From Streptomyces klenkii (GTDB lineage Bacteria > Actinomycetota > Actinomycetes > Streptomycetales > Streptomycetaceae), in the NCBI RefSeq assembly GCF_003626645.1, contig NZ_RBAM01000002.1, positions 62,001 to 126,000 of the forward strand: a stretch of 64,000 nt of DNA, in the 5' to 3' direction. The notes under the pieces were generated by a model. That model ran no database searches. It worked only from the letters and a program-made list of their open reading frames with translations, and had not been told where the DNA came from. This document shows positions 1-8,782 of the stretch, in pieces; position 1 is the first letter of the stretch, and each line of letters begins with the position of its first letter. Made by a program: the position numbers and the translations under genes.

Positions 1-236
1 TCACCGCCCCCGGCGACCTCGCCGCCCCGCCCCGCCGCGAGCACGCCGACCGGCTCGCCGCCCTCGCCCCCGCGGCGTGGGGGAGACTGCGACTCGGCCC
101 GGGCTGGACCGAGCCCGAGGCCGAGCCGCCGGCCGAGCCCACGACCGCGCCCACAGCCGAGCCCGAGCCCGAGCCCGTAACCGCCCCCGGCGAGCCCGCC
201 CCCGCCCCCGCCAGCGCGAAGGAACGCACCCCATGA
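1..236 (+). CDS. C-terminal end of a truncated gene, possibly a PfkB-type sugar kinase
   Basis: Only the 3' end is in the window. The reading frame starting at base 3 is open, has G or C at nearly every third position, and stops at TGA 234-236. That stop overlaps the ATG of the IclR gene by four bases (ATGA), so the two are probably translationally coupled. The visible 77 residues are a short globular tail containing 'WGRLRLGPGWTEPE', followed by a Pro/Ala/Glu-rich extension. The tail resembles the ends of actinomycete 2-keto-3-deoxygluconate-type kinases as I remember them, and the following IclR-RidA-GntP genes fit sugar-acid catabolism. The kinase call is inference; the existence of the coding end is well supported. 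Confidence 0.5.
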   Translation, partial: TAPGDLAAPPRREHADRLAALAPAAWGRLRLGPGWTEPEAEPPAEPTTAPTAEPEPEPVTAPGEPAPAPASAKERTP

Positions 237-1003
237 GCCAGACCGTCGACCGCGCCCTGCGGATCCTGCCGCTCCTCGCCGAGGGGCCGGCCAACCTGGA
301 GCAGGTGGCGGCCCGTCTCGGCGTCCACAAGTCGACCGCGCTGCGCCTCCTGCGCACCCTCCACGAGCACGGCATGGTCTACCGGCAGCAGGACCAGCGC
401 TACCGCCTCGGCACCCGCCTGTTCGCCCTCGCCCAGCAGGCCGCCGAGAACCTCGACGTCCGCGAGATCGCCCACCCGCACCTCGCCGCGCTCAACGAGC
501 GCTGCGGGCACACCGTGCACCTCGCCGTGTACGAGGACGGCGAGGTCCTCTACATCGACAAGGTCGAGAGCCGCTACCCCGTACGGATGTACTCGCGCAT
601 CGGCAAGCCCGTCGCGATCACCGTCGCCGCCGTCGCCAAACTGCTCCTCGCCGACCTGCCCGAACCCGAGCGGCGCGCCGTCGCCGAGCGCCTCGACTAC
701 CCCGCCTACACCGCCCGTTCGACGCCGAACGCCGCCGCGTACCTCAAGGAGCTCGCGACCGTGCGGGAACAGGGCTGGGCCACCGACTTCGGCGGCCACG
801 AGGAGTCCATCAACTGCATCGGCGCACCCGTCCGCGGCACCGACGGCCGCACCGTCGCCGCCTGCTCGGTCTCCGCGCCGAACGTCGTCGTCGGCACGGG
901 CGAACTCCTCGAACTCCTCCCGCTGCTGCGCCGCACCGCGGACGCCATCAGCGCGGAGTACTCCGGTACGACACCGCCACCCCTCCAGAAAGCGAACTCA
1001 TGA
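233..1003 (+). CDS. IclR-family transcriptional regulator
   Basis: A 256-residue protein of normal IclR length. Residues about 5-65 form the winged helix-turn-helix ('VAARLGVHKSTALRLLRTL'). Residues about 75-245 form the IclR effector domain, with 'VLYIDKVES' and the late 'GAPVRGTDGR...ACSVSAP' block typical of the family. The ATG at 233 was chosen over upstream in-frame codons because it is preceded by 'GAAGGAA' and starts directly at the HTH domain. Upstream in-frame sequence is a shadow of the preceding gene. It overlaps its upstream and downstream neighbours by four bases each, so it is embedded in the operon it probably controls. The effector is unknown; a sugar acid is inferred from the permease. 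Confidence 0.93.
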   Translation: MSQTVDRALRILPLLAEGPANLEQVAARLGVHKSTALRLLRTLHEHGMVYRQQDQRYRLGTRLFALAQQAAENLDVREIAHPHLAALNERCGHTVHLAVYEDGEVLYIDKVESRYPVRMYSRIGKPVAITVAAVAKLLLADLPEPERRAVAERLDYPAYTARSTPNAAAYLKELATVREQGWATDFGGHEESINCIGAPVRGTDGRTVAACSVSAPNVVVGTGELLELLPLLRRTADAISAEYSGTTPPPLQKANS

Positions 1004-1440
1004 CTGACATAACTGACACGACTGACACGACCGAGAAGCTTGTGAAGACAGCCCTCACCCCCGCCACGCACACCACCCCGCCCGCGAAGTTCTCGCACGG
1101 CGTGCGGAAGGGCAACATCCTCCAGGTCGCCGGCCAGGTCGGCTTCCTGCCCGCGGCCGAGGGGCGGCCGCCGACGCCCGCCGGGGACACCCTGCGCGCC
1201 CAGACCCTCCAGACCCTCGCCAACGTCAAGGCGGTCCTGGAGGAGGGCGGCGCGACCTGGGAGGACGTGATCATGATGCGGATCTACCTCACCGACACCG
1301 CCCACTTCGCCGAGTTCAACGAGCTCTACGACGCGTACTTCGCCGGGCTGACGTCCGTCCCCGCCGCCCGTACGACCGTCTACGTCGGCCTCCCCGCCGG
1401 CCTGCTCGTCGAGATCGACGCACTCGCCGTCCTCGGCTGA
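1000..1440 (+). CDS. RidA (YjgF/YER057c/UK114) family protein
   Basis: A 146-residue protein. RidA proteins hydrolyse reactive enamine/imine intermediates released by PLP enzymes or act as related deaminases. The family pattern is visible: 'LQVAGQVGFLP' near residue 42, 'QTLQTLANVKAVLEEGG' near 69, the Arg of 'PAARTTVYVGLP' near 125 and the closing 'VEIDALAVL'. The ATG at 1000 overlaps the IclR stop (ATGA). The first ten residues come from three 9-bp repeats (1003-1029) and are not conserved in the family, so the functional fold begins near residue 17. Position in the operon suggests it works on an intermediate or by-product of the substrate imported by the GntP permease. Confidence 0.92.
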   Translation: MTDITDTTDTTEKLVKTALTPATHTTPPAKFSHGVRKGNILQVAGQVGFLPAAEGRPPTPAGDTLRAQTLQTLANVKAVLEEGGATWEDVIMMRIYLTDTAHFAEFNELYDAYFAGLTSVPAARTTVYVGLPAGLLVEIDALAVLG

Positions 1441-1464
1441 CGGCCGCCGTCACGAGGCCGGGGG

Positions 1465-3012
1465 GTGCCCGTCGTGCCCGATGTTGCCGCCGTGTCCGCC
1501 GTATCCGTCACGTACGCGGCCGAGCGCCGCACCGGAGGGCTGCTCGCCCTCGTCCCGGGCACCGCCGGTCTGCTGACCGTCGCCGCCCTCGGAATCGCCC
1601 TGCTCCTCTTCCTCATCATCAAGGCCAGGCTGCAGCCCTTCGTGGCCCTGCTGGCCGTCTCGATCGCCGTCGGCCTCGGCGCCGGGCTGTCCGTGACCGA
1701 GCTCTTCGGCACGGTCCAGAAGTCCGGCGCCGTCTCGCTCGTCGAGGCCGGCATGGGCGGCACCCTCGGCCACATCGCCGTCATCGTCGGGCTCGGCACG
1801 ATGCTCGGCTCGGTCCTGGAGGCCTCCGGCGGCGCGGAGGCCCTCAGCGGCCGGCTCCGCGCCCTCTTCGGCGAGCACCGCGCGCCCCTCGCGATGGGCG
1901 TGACCGGCGTGGTCTTCGGCATACCGGTCTTCTTCGACGTCGGCATCTTCGTCCTCGCGCCGATCGTGTACGCGGCCGCCCGGCGCAGCGGCAAATCGAT
2001 TCTGCTGTACGCGCTGCCGCTGCTGGCCGGCCTCTCCATGACGCACGCCTTCCTGCCGCCGCACCCGGGCCCGGTCGCCGCGGCCGGGCTGCTGCACGTG
2101 GACCTCGGCCTGGTGATCCTGATGGGCGCGGCGGCGGGCGTGCCGGCGGTCCTGGCGGCGTGGGCGTACGCGGCGTGGATAGGCCGCCGCGTCTTCGTCC
2201 CCGTACCCGAGGAGATGGCGGCGGCGGCCGAGGAGGCGAAGAGGGCGGCGGCAACGACGGCAGCAACGGCGGCTCAGAAGGGCTCGTCAGGCCCAGGTCA
2301 AGGCCCAGGTCCAGGCCCCGCTCCCGAGCAGCCGGTCGCGCTCGGCGCCCTGCTCGCCGTCATCGGCACGCCCCTGCTGCTCATCCTCCTCGCGACGTTC
2401 TCCTCGGTGGTGTTCGCGCCGAGCACGGGCCGCTCGGTGGTGGAGTTCTTCGGTCACCCGTTCGTGGCGTTGACGATCGCCCTGCTGCTGGCGTACTGGC
2501 TGCTGGGTCTGCGGCGCGGCTGGTCCCGTACGTCGCTGGAGGCCGTCTCGACCGCCTCGCTCAAGCCGGTGGGCAACATCCTGCTCGTCGTCGGCGCGGG
2601 CGGAGTCTTCGGCGCGGTCCTCAAGGGGAGCGGCGTGGCCCGGGCGCTGGCCGACGCGTTCGCCGGGGCCGGGCTGCCGGTCGTCGTGCTGGCGTGGCTG
2701 ATCGCGGTCGCCCTGCGGGTGGCGCAGGGCTCGGCGACGGTTGCGATCGTGACGACGGCGGGCATCGTCGCCCCGCTGCTGGCCGGCGGCTCCGGCGGCG
2801 GCCACTCGCAGGCGCAGTCGGCCCTGGTCGTCGTGGCGATCTCGGCGGGCTCGGTCTTCGCCTCCCACGTCAACGACGGCGGCTTCTGGATGGTCTCCAC
2901 GTACTTCGGCATACCGGAGCGGGAGACGCTGGCGTCGTGGACGGTCCTGGAGTCGGTGCTGTCGGTGGCGGGGTTCGCGGTGGCGGCGGCGCTGAGCGCG
3001 GTGGTGCCGTGA
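1465..3012 (+). CDS. GntP-family gluconate/sugar-acid:H+ symporter
   Basis: A 515-residue multi-spanning membrane protein with about 12-14 hydrophobic segments. The GntP family imports gluconate or related hydroxy acids with protons. Visible family marks are 'GLGTMLGSVLEASGGAEAL', 'FFDVGIFVLAPIVYAAAR', 'FLPPHPGPVAAAG' and the C-terminal 'QGSATVAIVTTAGIVAPLL' and 'SHVNDGGFW'. A soluble loop near residues 255-290 is low-complexity (Ala/Thr then Gly/Pro repeats), unlike most family members. Translation starts at GTG 1465 after a purine-rich stretch, 24 bases past the RidA stop. It ends the operon. The exact substrate cannot be read from sequence. Confidence 0.92.
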   Translation: MPVVPDVAAVSAVSVTYAAERRTGGLLALVPGTAGLLTVAALGIALLLFLIIKARLQPFVALLAVSIAVGLGAGLSVTELFGTVQKSGAVSLVEAGMGGTLGHIAVIVGLGTMLGSVLEASGGAEALSGRLRALFGEHRAPLAMGVTGVVFGIPVFFDVGIFVLAPIVYAAARRSGKSILLYALPLLAGLSMTHAFLPPHPGPVAAAGLLHVDLGLVILMGAAAGVPAVLAAWAYAAWIGRRVFVPVPEEMAAAAEEAKRAAATTAATAAQKGSSGPGQGPGPGPAPEQPVALGALLAVIGTPLLLILLATFSSVVFAPSTGRSVVEFFGHPFVALTIALLLAYWLLGLRRGWSRTSLEAVSTASLKPVGNILLVVGAGGVFGAVLKGSGVARALADAFAGAGLPVVVLAWLIAVALRVAQGSATVAIVTTAGIVAPLLAGGSGGGHSQAQSALVVVAISAGSVFASHVNDGGFWMVSTYFGIPERETLASWTVLESVLSVAGFAVAAALSAVVP

Positions 3013-3056
3013 CGCTGCCCCGCCGGACCTGCACCCGGCCCGGCGGGGCCGTTCAT

Positions 3057-3108
3057 TTCAAGGAGCGGGAGCGCCGTACTGCTCGTTCAAGGAGCGGGAG
3101 CGCCGTAC
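3057..3108. repeat. Two-copy 23-bp direct repeat in an intergenic gap
   Basis: An exact 23-bp sequence beginning TTCAAGGAGCGGGAG occurs at 3057-3079 and again at 3086-3108, six bases apart. It lies between the convergent ends of the GntP and M14 carboxypeptidase genes and may be a local duplication. Confidence 0.85.
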
Positions 3109-3114
3109 CGCGGC

Positions 3115-4422
3115 CTACTTCGTGCAGTACTGCGCTTCCTTGCCGATGACCCGGTACATGCAGTCCGAGGCCTCCAGCAGTTGCAGCACCGCTTCGCGGT
3201 TGCGCACGACCTCCCGGTCGATCACCTCGTCGGGCGGGTAGAAGCCGCCGCCCGCGCCGCTCTCGTTCGGATACATCTCGAAGGTGTACGAGAAGATCCG
3301 CTGGTCGCCCCAGAGCCAGTCGTCGATGGTCCCGTCGGTGGTGTAGAGGTCGCTGGACTGCTCCGGCTTGTAGCCGTTGCTGGCGGCCATGGACTTGCCG
3401 AGCGTCGCGTAGACGTCGTGCTCGTCCTGGCTCATCCCGGGCCCGGTGTCGTCGTAGGTGTAGCCGAAGGGCCACATGACCAGCTCGCTGTACGTGTGGA
3501 AGTCGATGCCCGACTTGATCTGCTGCTTGCCGCCGACGATCCGGCTGCGGACGAAGTCGGCGACGACCTTCACCTCGGGCGCGGACTCGCCCGCCGCGCC
3601 GCGGTAGGTCTCGGAGCCGGGGCTGCCGGAGGAGCCGCCGCAGCAGCCCCACTTGTAGTTCCAGTTGCGGTTGAGGTCGGTGCCGCGGTAGGCGGAGGCG
3701 GCGTTGGGCTGGCGGTTCTTGCGCCAGCCGCGGTACGAGCCGGTGGCGATGTCGTATTCGCCCCCGTCGGGGTTGACGTCGGGCACGACCCAGATCTCGC
3801 GCGAGTCGACCATCTTGGTGACGCGCGGGTCGCTGCCGTACTTGGAGCCGAACTCCTTGAGCAGGTAGAGGGCCATCTCGACGGTGAGGTGCTCGCGCGC
3901 GTGCTGGTGCGCGGTGAAGAGGACCTCGGGCTCGTCCTCGTCCGTGGCGACGTTGTCGCTGATCTTGACGGCGACGATGTCGCGGCCCTCGTAGGACTTG
4001 CCGATGACCTTCTTGCTCATGATCGACGGGTGGGCGGCGACGTCGGCGTCGATCTCCGCCATGGCCTCCTTGTAGTTGTGGTACTTCGCGTCCTCCGGCG
4101 GGAAGTCGTACGGCTCGGTGGCCCGCCCGCCCGAGCGGTCCGGCGGGCCGGGCAGCCGGCTGACCTTGTAGCCCATCCGGCGGATGCGCTCGGCCTGGGT
4201 GTCGTCGGCCGTGACGACGATCGAGGCGCCCCGCACGGCGTCGACGGAGACGCCGGTCGCGGCGACGGCGGTGCGCTGGGCGGCGGTACGAGGGCCGGTG
4301 ACCTCGTACTCGTGGGTCCCGTGGGCCTCCTCGGCACCGCGCGAGGCGGCGGGGACGGCCAGGGCCAGGGTGAGCACGGCGGCGAGGGCGGTCGCCCATC
4401 TGCCGCGCGAACGCGGTCGCAT
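3115..4422 (-). CDS. Secreted M14-family zinc carboxypeptidase
   Basis: A 435-residue exported metallopeptidase that should remove C-terminal amino acids from peptides outside the cell. Residues 1-28 are a signal peptide (Arg-rich start, hydrophobic core, 'PAASRGA' cleavage region). Residues about 35-95 look like a small propeptide. The M14 domain spans about 110-420. Zinc ligands are His174 and Glu177 in 'HQHARE' and His309 in 'DFHTYSE'; the catalytic Glu382 is in 'TFEMYP'. Substrate-side motifs 'PDVNPDG' and 'GTDLNRNW' are intact. The ATG at 4422 starts directly at the signal peptide. The gene is monocistronic and divergent from the serine protease gene, and its 5' flank carries a tandem repeat array. 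Confidence 0.95.
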   Translation of the reverse strand: MRPRSRGRWATALAAVLTLALAVPAASRGAEEAHGTHEYEVTGPRTAAQRTAVAATGVSVDAVRGASIVVTADDTQAERIRRMGYKVSRLPGPPDRSGGRATEPYDFPPEDAKYHNYKEAMAEIDADVAAHPSIMSKKVIGKSYEGRDIVAVKISDNVATDEDEPEVLFTAHQHAREHLTVEMALYLLKEFGSKYGSDPRVTKMVDSREIWVVPDVNPDGGEYDIATGSYRGWRKNRQPNAASAYRGTDLNRNWNYKWGCCGGSSGSPGSETYRGAAGESAPEVKVVADFVRSRIVGGKQQIKSGIDFHTYSELVMWPFGYTYDDTGPGMSQDEHDVYATLGKSMAASNGYKPEQSSDLYTTDGTIDDWLWGDQRIFSYTFEMYPNESGAGGGFYPPDEVIDREVVRNREAVLQLLEASDCMYRVIGKEAQYCTK

Positions 4423-4462
4423 GCGGTCTCCTGGGGGGTTCCGGTCGTGCGACGGGTGGGGG

Positions 4463-4571
4463 GTGTCGCGTGGACGGGGTGTCGCGTGGAGGGATGTCGC
4501 GTGAAGGGGTGTCGCGAGGGCGTGCTGCGACGCGGGGGATGCCGCGACGTGGGGGGTGTCGCGAGGGAGGG
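4463..4571. repeat. 15-16-bp tandem repeat array upstream of the M14 carboxypeptidase
   Basis: The core GTGTCGCG or a one-base variant starts at 4463, 4479, 4494, 4509 and 4557, with weaker copies around 4526 and 4541, so the period is 15-16 bp over about seven units. It fills much of the 352-bp gap (4423-4774) between the divergent carboxypeptidase and protease genes. The rest of the gap holds the protease ribosome site and presumed promoters, none of which I can place with confidence. The array could bind a regulator cooperatively or be a minisatellite. Confidence 0.75.
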
Positions 4572-4774
4572 AAAACGGGGTACAGGGGGTGCGTGGTCAG
4601 TGTCGAGCTCTGTCATGGACGGGTCAACGTAAGGGAGGCGGGGGAATCCGGCCAAGTTGCGCGCCACTTCGGTGACTTCGGTCCTGTTGATTGCGCCCGC
4701 CCCCACCGGCACCAACAATGCGCATGTCAAAACCGAACAGGGCTTCGGCTCGGCTCAGAGAGGAACCACCCCCC

Positions 4775-5632
4775 ATGAGAAGACCTCTCGTCGGTGCGCT
4801 CGCCACGCTGCTCCTCACCGGAGCGACCGTGGCCGGTGCGGGCACCGCCACCGCGGCTTCCCCGGACGGCGCCGCGGGCGCCGCCAAGGCCAGGCCCAAG
4901 GCGGTCGACTTCGCGGGCACCGTGGCGCTCAGCAACTGTTCAGGCTCCCTGATCCGCCTCCCGGGCTCGTCCGACAACGACCCGGGCCTCGTCATGACCA
5001 ACGGACACTGCCTGGAGACCGGCATGCCCGGGCCCGGCGAGGTCATCACCGACCAGCCCTCCACGCGGACCTTCAGCCTGCTGAACTCCAGTGCGGGCAA
5101 GGTTGCCACACTGCGTGCCACAAAAGTCTCATACGCCACGATGACGGACACGGATGTCACCCTCTACGAGCTGAACACGACGTACGCGCAGATCAAGCAG
5201 CGCTACGGGATCAGCGCGCTGAGCCTGTCGCCCGACCACCCCGTCGCCGGCACGGCCATCAAGGTCGTCTCCGGCTTCTGGAAGCGGATCTACAGCTGCA
5301 ACGCCGACGGGTTCGTCCACAGCCTCCGCGAGGCCGACTGGACCTGGAAGGACTCGCTCCGCTACACCTCGTCGTGCAACACGATAGGCGGCACGTCCGG
5401 CTCGCCGGTGGTCGACGCGAACACCGGGAAGGTCATCGCGATCAACAACACCGGCAACGAGAGCGGCGAGCGCTGCACGATGAACAACCCGTGCGAGGTC
5501 GACGAGAACGGCCAGGTGACCGTGCGGCAGGGCATCAACTACGCCCAGGAGACGTACGGCATCGCCAAGTGCTTCGCCACCGGAAACAAGCTGGACCTGA
5601 GCCTCCCGGGCTGCGAGCTGCCCAAGCCGTGA
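4775..5632 (+). CDS. Secreted trypsin-like serine protease (S1 family)
   Basis: A 285-residue exported protease. Residues 1-28 are a signal peptide. The chymotrypsin-fold triad is visible as His78 in 'TNGHC', Asp127 in 'TDTDVTLYEL' and Ser208 in 'GGTSGSP'. Cysteines near residues 55 and 79 and near 174 and 201 could form the usual disulfides. There is no obvious long propeptide. ATG 4775 is chosen over an in-frame start at 4691 because 'AGAGGAA' lies just upstream and a clean signal peptide follows. It is transcribed away from the M14 carboxypeptidase, so endo- and exopeptidase genes share one divergent regulatory region, which suits extracellular protein digestion. Confidence 0.93.
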   Translation: MRRPLVGALATLLLTGATVAGAGTATAASPDGAAGAAKARPKAVDFAGTVALSNCSGSLIRLPGSSDNDPGLVMTNGHCLETGMPGPGEVITDQPSTRTFSLLNSSAGKVATLRATKVSYATMTDTDVTLYELNTTYAQIKQRYGISALSLSPDHPVAGTAIKVVSGFWKRIYSCNADGFVHSLREADWTWKDSLRYTSSCNTIGGTSGSPVVDANTGKVIAINNTGNESGERCTMNNPCEVDENGQVTVRQGINYAQETYGIAKCFATGNKLDLSLPGCELPKP

Positions 5633-5728
5633 CGTTCCGCTGACCCACGCCCTGCTGCCGGGCGGGCCTCCGGGCCGGTCCGGCAGCGGGCGGGTGCGCG
5701 GTGGCCCTGCGGTGGCCCTGCGGTGGCC

Positions 5729-7531
5729 CTACGGCAGCCCGTGCACGTGCGGCCCGACCGCGCCCGACCAGGAACTGCCGTTGGCCGCGTCCCAGTTCGT
5801 GGACCACGTCATGGCGCCACGGATCCCGGGGTACGTGCGCGACGGCTTGAACGACCCGCAGCTCGTGCCCTTGGCCAGGCAGTCCAGCGCGCTGATGACC
5901 ACCGAGGGGGACACGTAGCCGCTGCCCGCCGCCCGTGGCGAGGCCGGCAGCCCCAGGCCGACCTGCGAGGGGTCGAGGCCGCCTTCGAGCTGGATGCAGG
6001 CGAGCGCGGTGAGGAAGTCGACCGACCCCTGCGCGTAGACCTTTCCGTCGCAGCCGTTCATGGAACCCGAGTTGTAGTACTGCATGTTGACGACGGTCAG
6101 GATGTCCTTGATGTTGAGCGCGGTCCGGAAATAGCCCGCCGACGTCGACTGCATGTCGATCGTCTGCGGCGCCATGGTGATGACGAGCCCGCTGCCCGCC
6201 TTCGCCGACAGCGCGCGCAGCGCCTGCGTCATGTACGTCGGGTTCAGCCCGTTCTCCAGGTCGATGTCGACGCCGTCGAACCCGTACTCCCGCATCAGGG
6301 CGTAGACGCTGTCCGCGAAGTGCGCCGCGGAGGAGACGTCGTTGACGGTGACCGTGCCGCGCTCGCCGCCGATGGAGATGACGACGCTCTTCCCTGCCGC
6401 CCGTTTGGCGGCGATGTCGGCTTTGAACTGCGCTTCGGTGTAGTTCAGCGCGGGGTCGAGCCGGAAGTCGACCGCGCCGGGCGTGGCGGTGGCGTCGGCG
6501 AAGGCGACGGCGATGATGTCGTACTGGCTCTGCACGTCACTGATCTTCTGGACCGTGGCGCCGTTGTTGAAGTTCTGCCAATACCCGGTGACGGCGTGCT
6601 TGGGTACCGAGGGCCCCGGCCCCGGGTCGCCGCCGCCCGGGCTCGTTGTGGCCGTCACCGCTGCCGACTTCGGGGATTCTCCGGCGGCGTTGGTGGCCGA
6701 GACCTCGAAGCGGTACGAGGTCGACGCCGCGAGCCCCGTCACGGTCGCCGAAGCCGCCTCCGCCGAGAGCACCTTGGTGCCGTCCCGGTAGACGTTGTAG
6801 CCCGTGGCGCCGGGCACCGCGTCCCAGGACAGGGCCACGGACGAGGCGGTCACGGCCCCTGTCCTGAGTCCGCCGGGAGCACCCGGCACCGGATCCCCGG
6901 GGTCGCCGCCGCCCGGCCCCGTCAGGGTGATGTCGTCGGCGAAGTAGGCGGGCTGCCCGTACCACCCATGGGTGTAGACGGTGACGGAGGTGGTGGCGGG
7001 ACCCGTGGTGAACGTGGTGGTGAGCTGCTGCCAGGACCCCGCGGACGGCGTCCAGGTGGAGACGTCCGTCGTCCCCGTGCCGTCGGCGCCGAGATACACG
7101 TAGGAGCCCTGCACCCACGCGCTCAGCGTGTACGAGGAACCGGGCCGTACGGCGACGGTCTGCGCACACCGGGCGTTGTCCGCCCCGGCGGGCACCGCCT
7201 TGAGCGCACCGCTCCCGGTGTGCACGGGAGAGGCGACGGCGGCGCCGCTGCCGCCGGAACACGTCCAGCCGGCCAGACCGGCCTCGAAGCCGGGGTTCTT
7301 GGTGAGGTTGCCGTCGGCGGTGGCCGGCCCGGTTCGGTTGCCGCCGGTGGCGGCCGGCCCGGTTCCGTTGCTGTCGGTGGCGGCCGCCCCGGCCGGGGCC
7401 CCGCCACCGGCCGCGTGCGCGGCGGGCCCGGAGCCCAGGGCGGGGAGGGCGGCCAGGAGGAGAGCCGCGGCGGTCAGGGCGGGTATGCGGCGTCTGCCGC
7501 GGTGAAGTGCGGTCTGCCGATGGGGAACCAC
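5729..7531 (-). CDS. Secreted GH18 chitinase with CBM and fibronectin III domains
   Basis: A 600-residue exported chitinase. Order of parts: signal peptide (1-41), Gly/Thr-rich linker with three short 'NGTGPA'-like repeats (about 50-75), a carbohydrate-binding module of the CBM4/9/16 type (about 77-205), a fibronectin type III domain (about 217-297) and a GH18 catalytic barrel (about 311-600). The catalytic motif DGVDIDLE is at 419-426, with Glu426 the general acid. The other GH18 strand motif 'SIGG' is at 386-389. The start is GTG 7531, with GGAGGAAG upstream. A dre-like operator lies about 120 bp upstream, so chitin/GlcNAc control through DasR is likely. Confidence 0.95.
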   Translation of the reverse strand: MVPHRQTALHRGRRRIPALTAAALLLAALPALGSGPAAHAAGGGAPAGAAATDSNGTGPAATGGNRTGPATADGNLTKNPGFEAGLAGWTCSGGSGAAVASPVHTGSGALKAVPAGADNARCAQTVAVRPGSSYTLSAWVQGSYVYLGADGTGTTDVSTWTPSAGSWQQLTTTFTTGPATTSVTVYTHGWYGQPAYFADDITLTGPGGGDPGDPVPGAPGGLRTGAVTASSVALSWDAVPGATGYNVYRDGTKVLSAEAASATVTGLAASTSYRFEVSATNAAGESPKSAAVTATTSPGGGDPGPGPSVPKHAVTGYWQNFNNGATVQKISDVQSQYDIIAVAFADATATPGAVDFRLDPALNYTEAQFKADIAAKRAAGKSVVISIGGERGTVTVNDVSSAAHFADSVYALMREYGFDGVDIDLENGLNPTYMTQALRALSAKAGSGLVITMAPQTIDMQSTSAGYFRTALNIKDILTVVNMQYYNSGSMNGCDGKVYAQGSVDFLTALACIQLEGGLDPSQVGLGLPASPRAAGSGYVSPSVVISALDCLAKGTSCGSFKPSRTYPGIRGAMTWSTNWDAANGSSWSGAVGPHVHGLP

Positions 7532-7652
7532 TGCTTCCTCCGGTGGGTCGTGGGGTTTCGGAGAAACCCGGAGAGGCCTCTGGTGGGAGAGGAGTTGAAG
7601 CCGTGCCGGTGGGTAGGGAAGGGGGGTGCGGAAGCCATCGTGTGGCGTAAAG

Positions 7653-7668
7653 ATGGTCTAGGCCAATG
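7653..7668. promoter_or_regulatory. Probable DasR (dre) operator of the chitinase gene
   Basis: ATGGTCTAGGCCAATG closely matches the known dre consensus AGTGGTCTAGACCACT of the GntR-family regulator DasR, which represses chitinolytic genes in Streptomyces until GlcNAc-6-P accumulates. It lies in the 275-bp gap between the divergent chitinase and pilus genes, about 120 bp before the chitinase start. The same gap has a possible -10 element, TAAAGT at 7720-7725, facing the pilus genes, without a convincing -35. Confidence 0.72.
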
Positions 7669-7806
7669 CATCCGTCAAGGGTTCTCCGAAGACCGGTTCT
7701 CAGCCGCTCCGTTCATGGATAAAGTGCGGAGGCGCCGGCACAGGGCAGCCAGTGTCGAGCTGCATCCGCCGCAGCCCCGCGGCACCGGAGGGAACGGGAA
7801 GCCGAC

Positions 7807-8712
7807 GTGCCCCTTGCGATAGCAGTCACCAGCCCCGACCTGGTGATCTCACCGACCGACGGGCCGGTTCCCGACGCCGCCGTCCTCCGGCCGCCCGCCG
7901 AGGAGCCGCTGGAGACCGCCGTCGCCCGGGCGTCCGCCCTGCTCGACCGGTGCGGTCACGTCGTCGTCCTCTACCCCGACTCGCTCCCGGGGCCGTACGT
8001 GCGGCGGCTGCACACCGTGCGGGCCGTGCTGGAGAGCGAGCGGATCGCGCTGCTGCCCGTCGCGCTGCCGCCGCTCGCCGTGGGCGTGCTGGCCCGCCAG
8101 TTACGGCAGTTGTCGATCTCCGACCTGAGCCCCGGCGTGCTCGCCTCCGCCGCCCGCCTGCTCGCGCACTACGTCTACGCGGGCGCCCTCCTCTCCAGCG
8201 TCACCCGGCTCGACCGCGTCGAGGTCGGGCTCGGGACGCATCTCGCGTCCGCCCTGCCCGGCGCGCGCTTCGCCGTCCTCGTCAACCCCGGCCCGCGGCT
8301 CGTCCGCGTCGGCCGCGGCGAGGTTCCGGCCGGCCCCGGCTTCGCCACCTGGATGACCGTGGCCCGCGGCAAGCCCGTCCGCGGCGACGACTGGGTGCTG
8401 GGGACCCTCGCCCCCCGCTGGCACGTCCAGGGCGCGCAGGAGACCGCGCTGCCCGAGGAGTCCCGGCGCTGGTGGGGCACCCGGCGGGCCGTCGAGTTCG
8501 CGGCGGCCATCCCGGACCCGTCCGTGCTCTACCAGCTCGTGGCGTCCGTCCGGCGGGAGGAGTGCCACTGGTGCGGGCTCGAACTCATCGGCGACCGCTG
8601 TGCGTTCTGCACCGGCCCCCTGCCGCGCGCCGGCGCGCAGGGCCGGGGGCAGGCCCCGCCGCCGCTGCGCCGCGGCCGCCCGGCCGCCTCCGCCGCCCCG
8701 GCCCGCCGCTGA
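7807..8712 (+). CDS. Hypothetical protein with C-terminal zinc ribbon, first gene of the pilus locus
   Basis: A 301-residue soluble protein I cannot name. Residues about 1-200 are a mixed alpha/beta region without recognised motifs. Near the C terminus 'CHWCG' and 'CAFC' (about residues 257-275) form a four-cysteine zinc-ribbon pattern, followed by a basic, Ala/Pro-rich tail. The start is GTG 7807. It contains the rare Leu codon TTA at 8101-8103, so in Streptomyces its translation should depend on the bldA tRNA. It is followed after 70 bases by the cpaB-like gene on the same strand, so it is probably the first gene of the pilus operon. A regulatory or assembly role is a guess from position. 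Confidence 0.75.
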   Translation: MPLAIAVTSPDLVISPTDGPVPDAAVLRPPAEEPLETAVARASALLDRCGHVVVLYPDSLPGPYVRRLHTVRAVLESERIALLPVALPPLAVGVLARQLRQLSISDLSPGVLASAARLLAHYVYAGALLSSVTRLDRVEVGLGTHLASALPGARFAVLVNPGPRLVRVGRGEVPAGPGFATWMTVARGKPVRGDDWVLGTLAPRWHVQGAQETALPEESRRWWGTRRAVEFAAAIPDPSVLYQLVASVRREECHWCGLELIGDRCAFCTGPLPRAGAQGRGQAPPPLRRGRPAASAAPARR

Positions 8713-8782
8713 GCACCGCCGTCGGCTCCGCCCGGCCCGCCGCGCCCGCCCGGTCACGTCCCCGAACGAGGTTCGCCGCCCC

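Noticed and set aside
4463..4571. CRISPR array or replication origin iterons
   Set aside because: Repeats are only 8 well-conserved bases with 15-16-bp period and no unique spacers, and there is no replication gene nearby.
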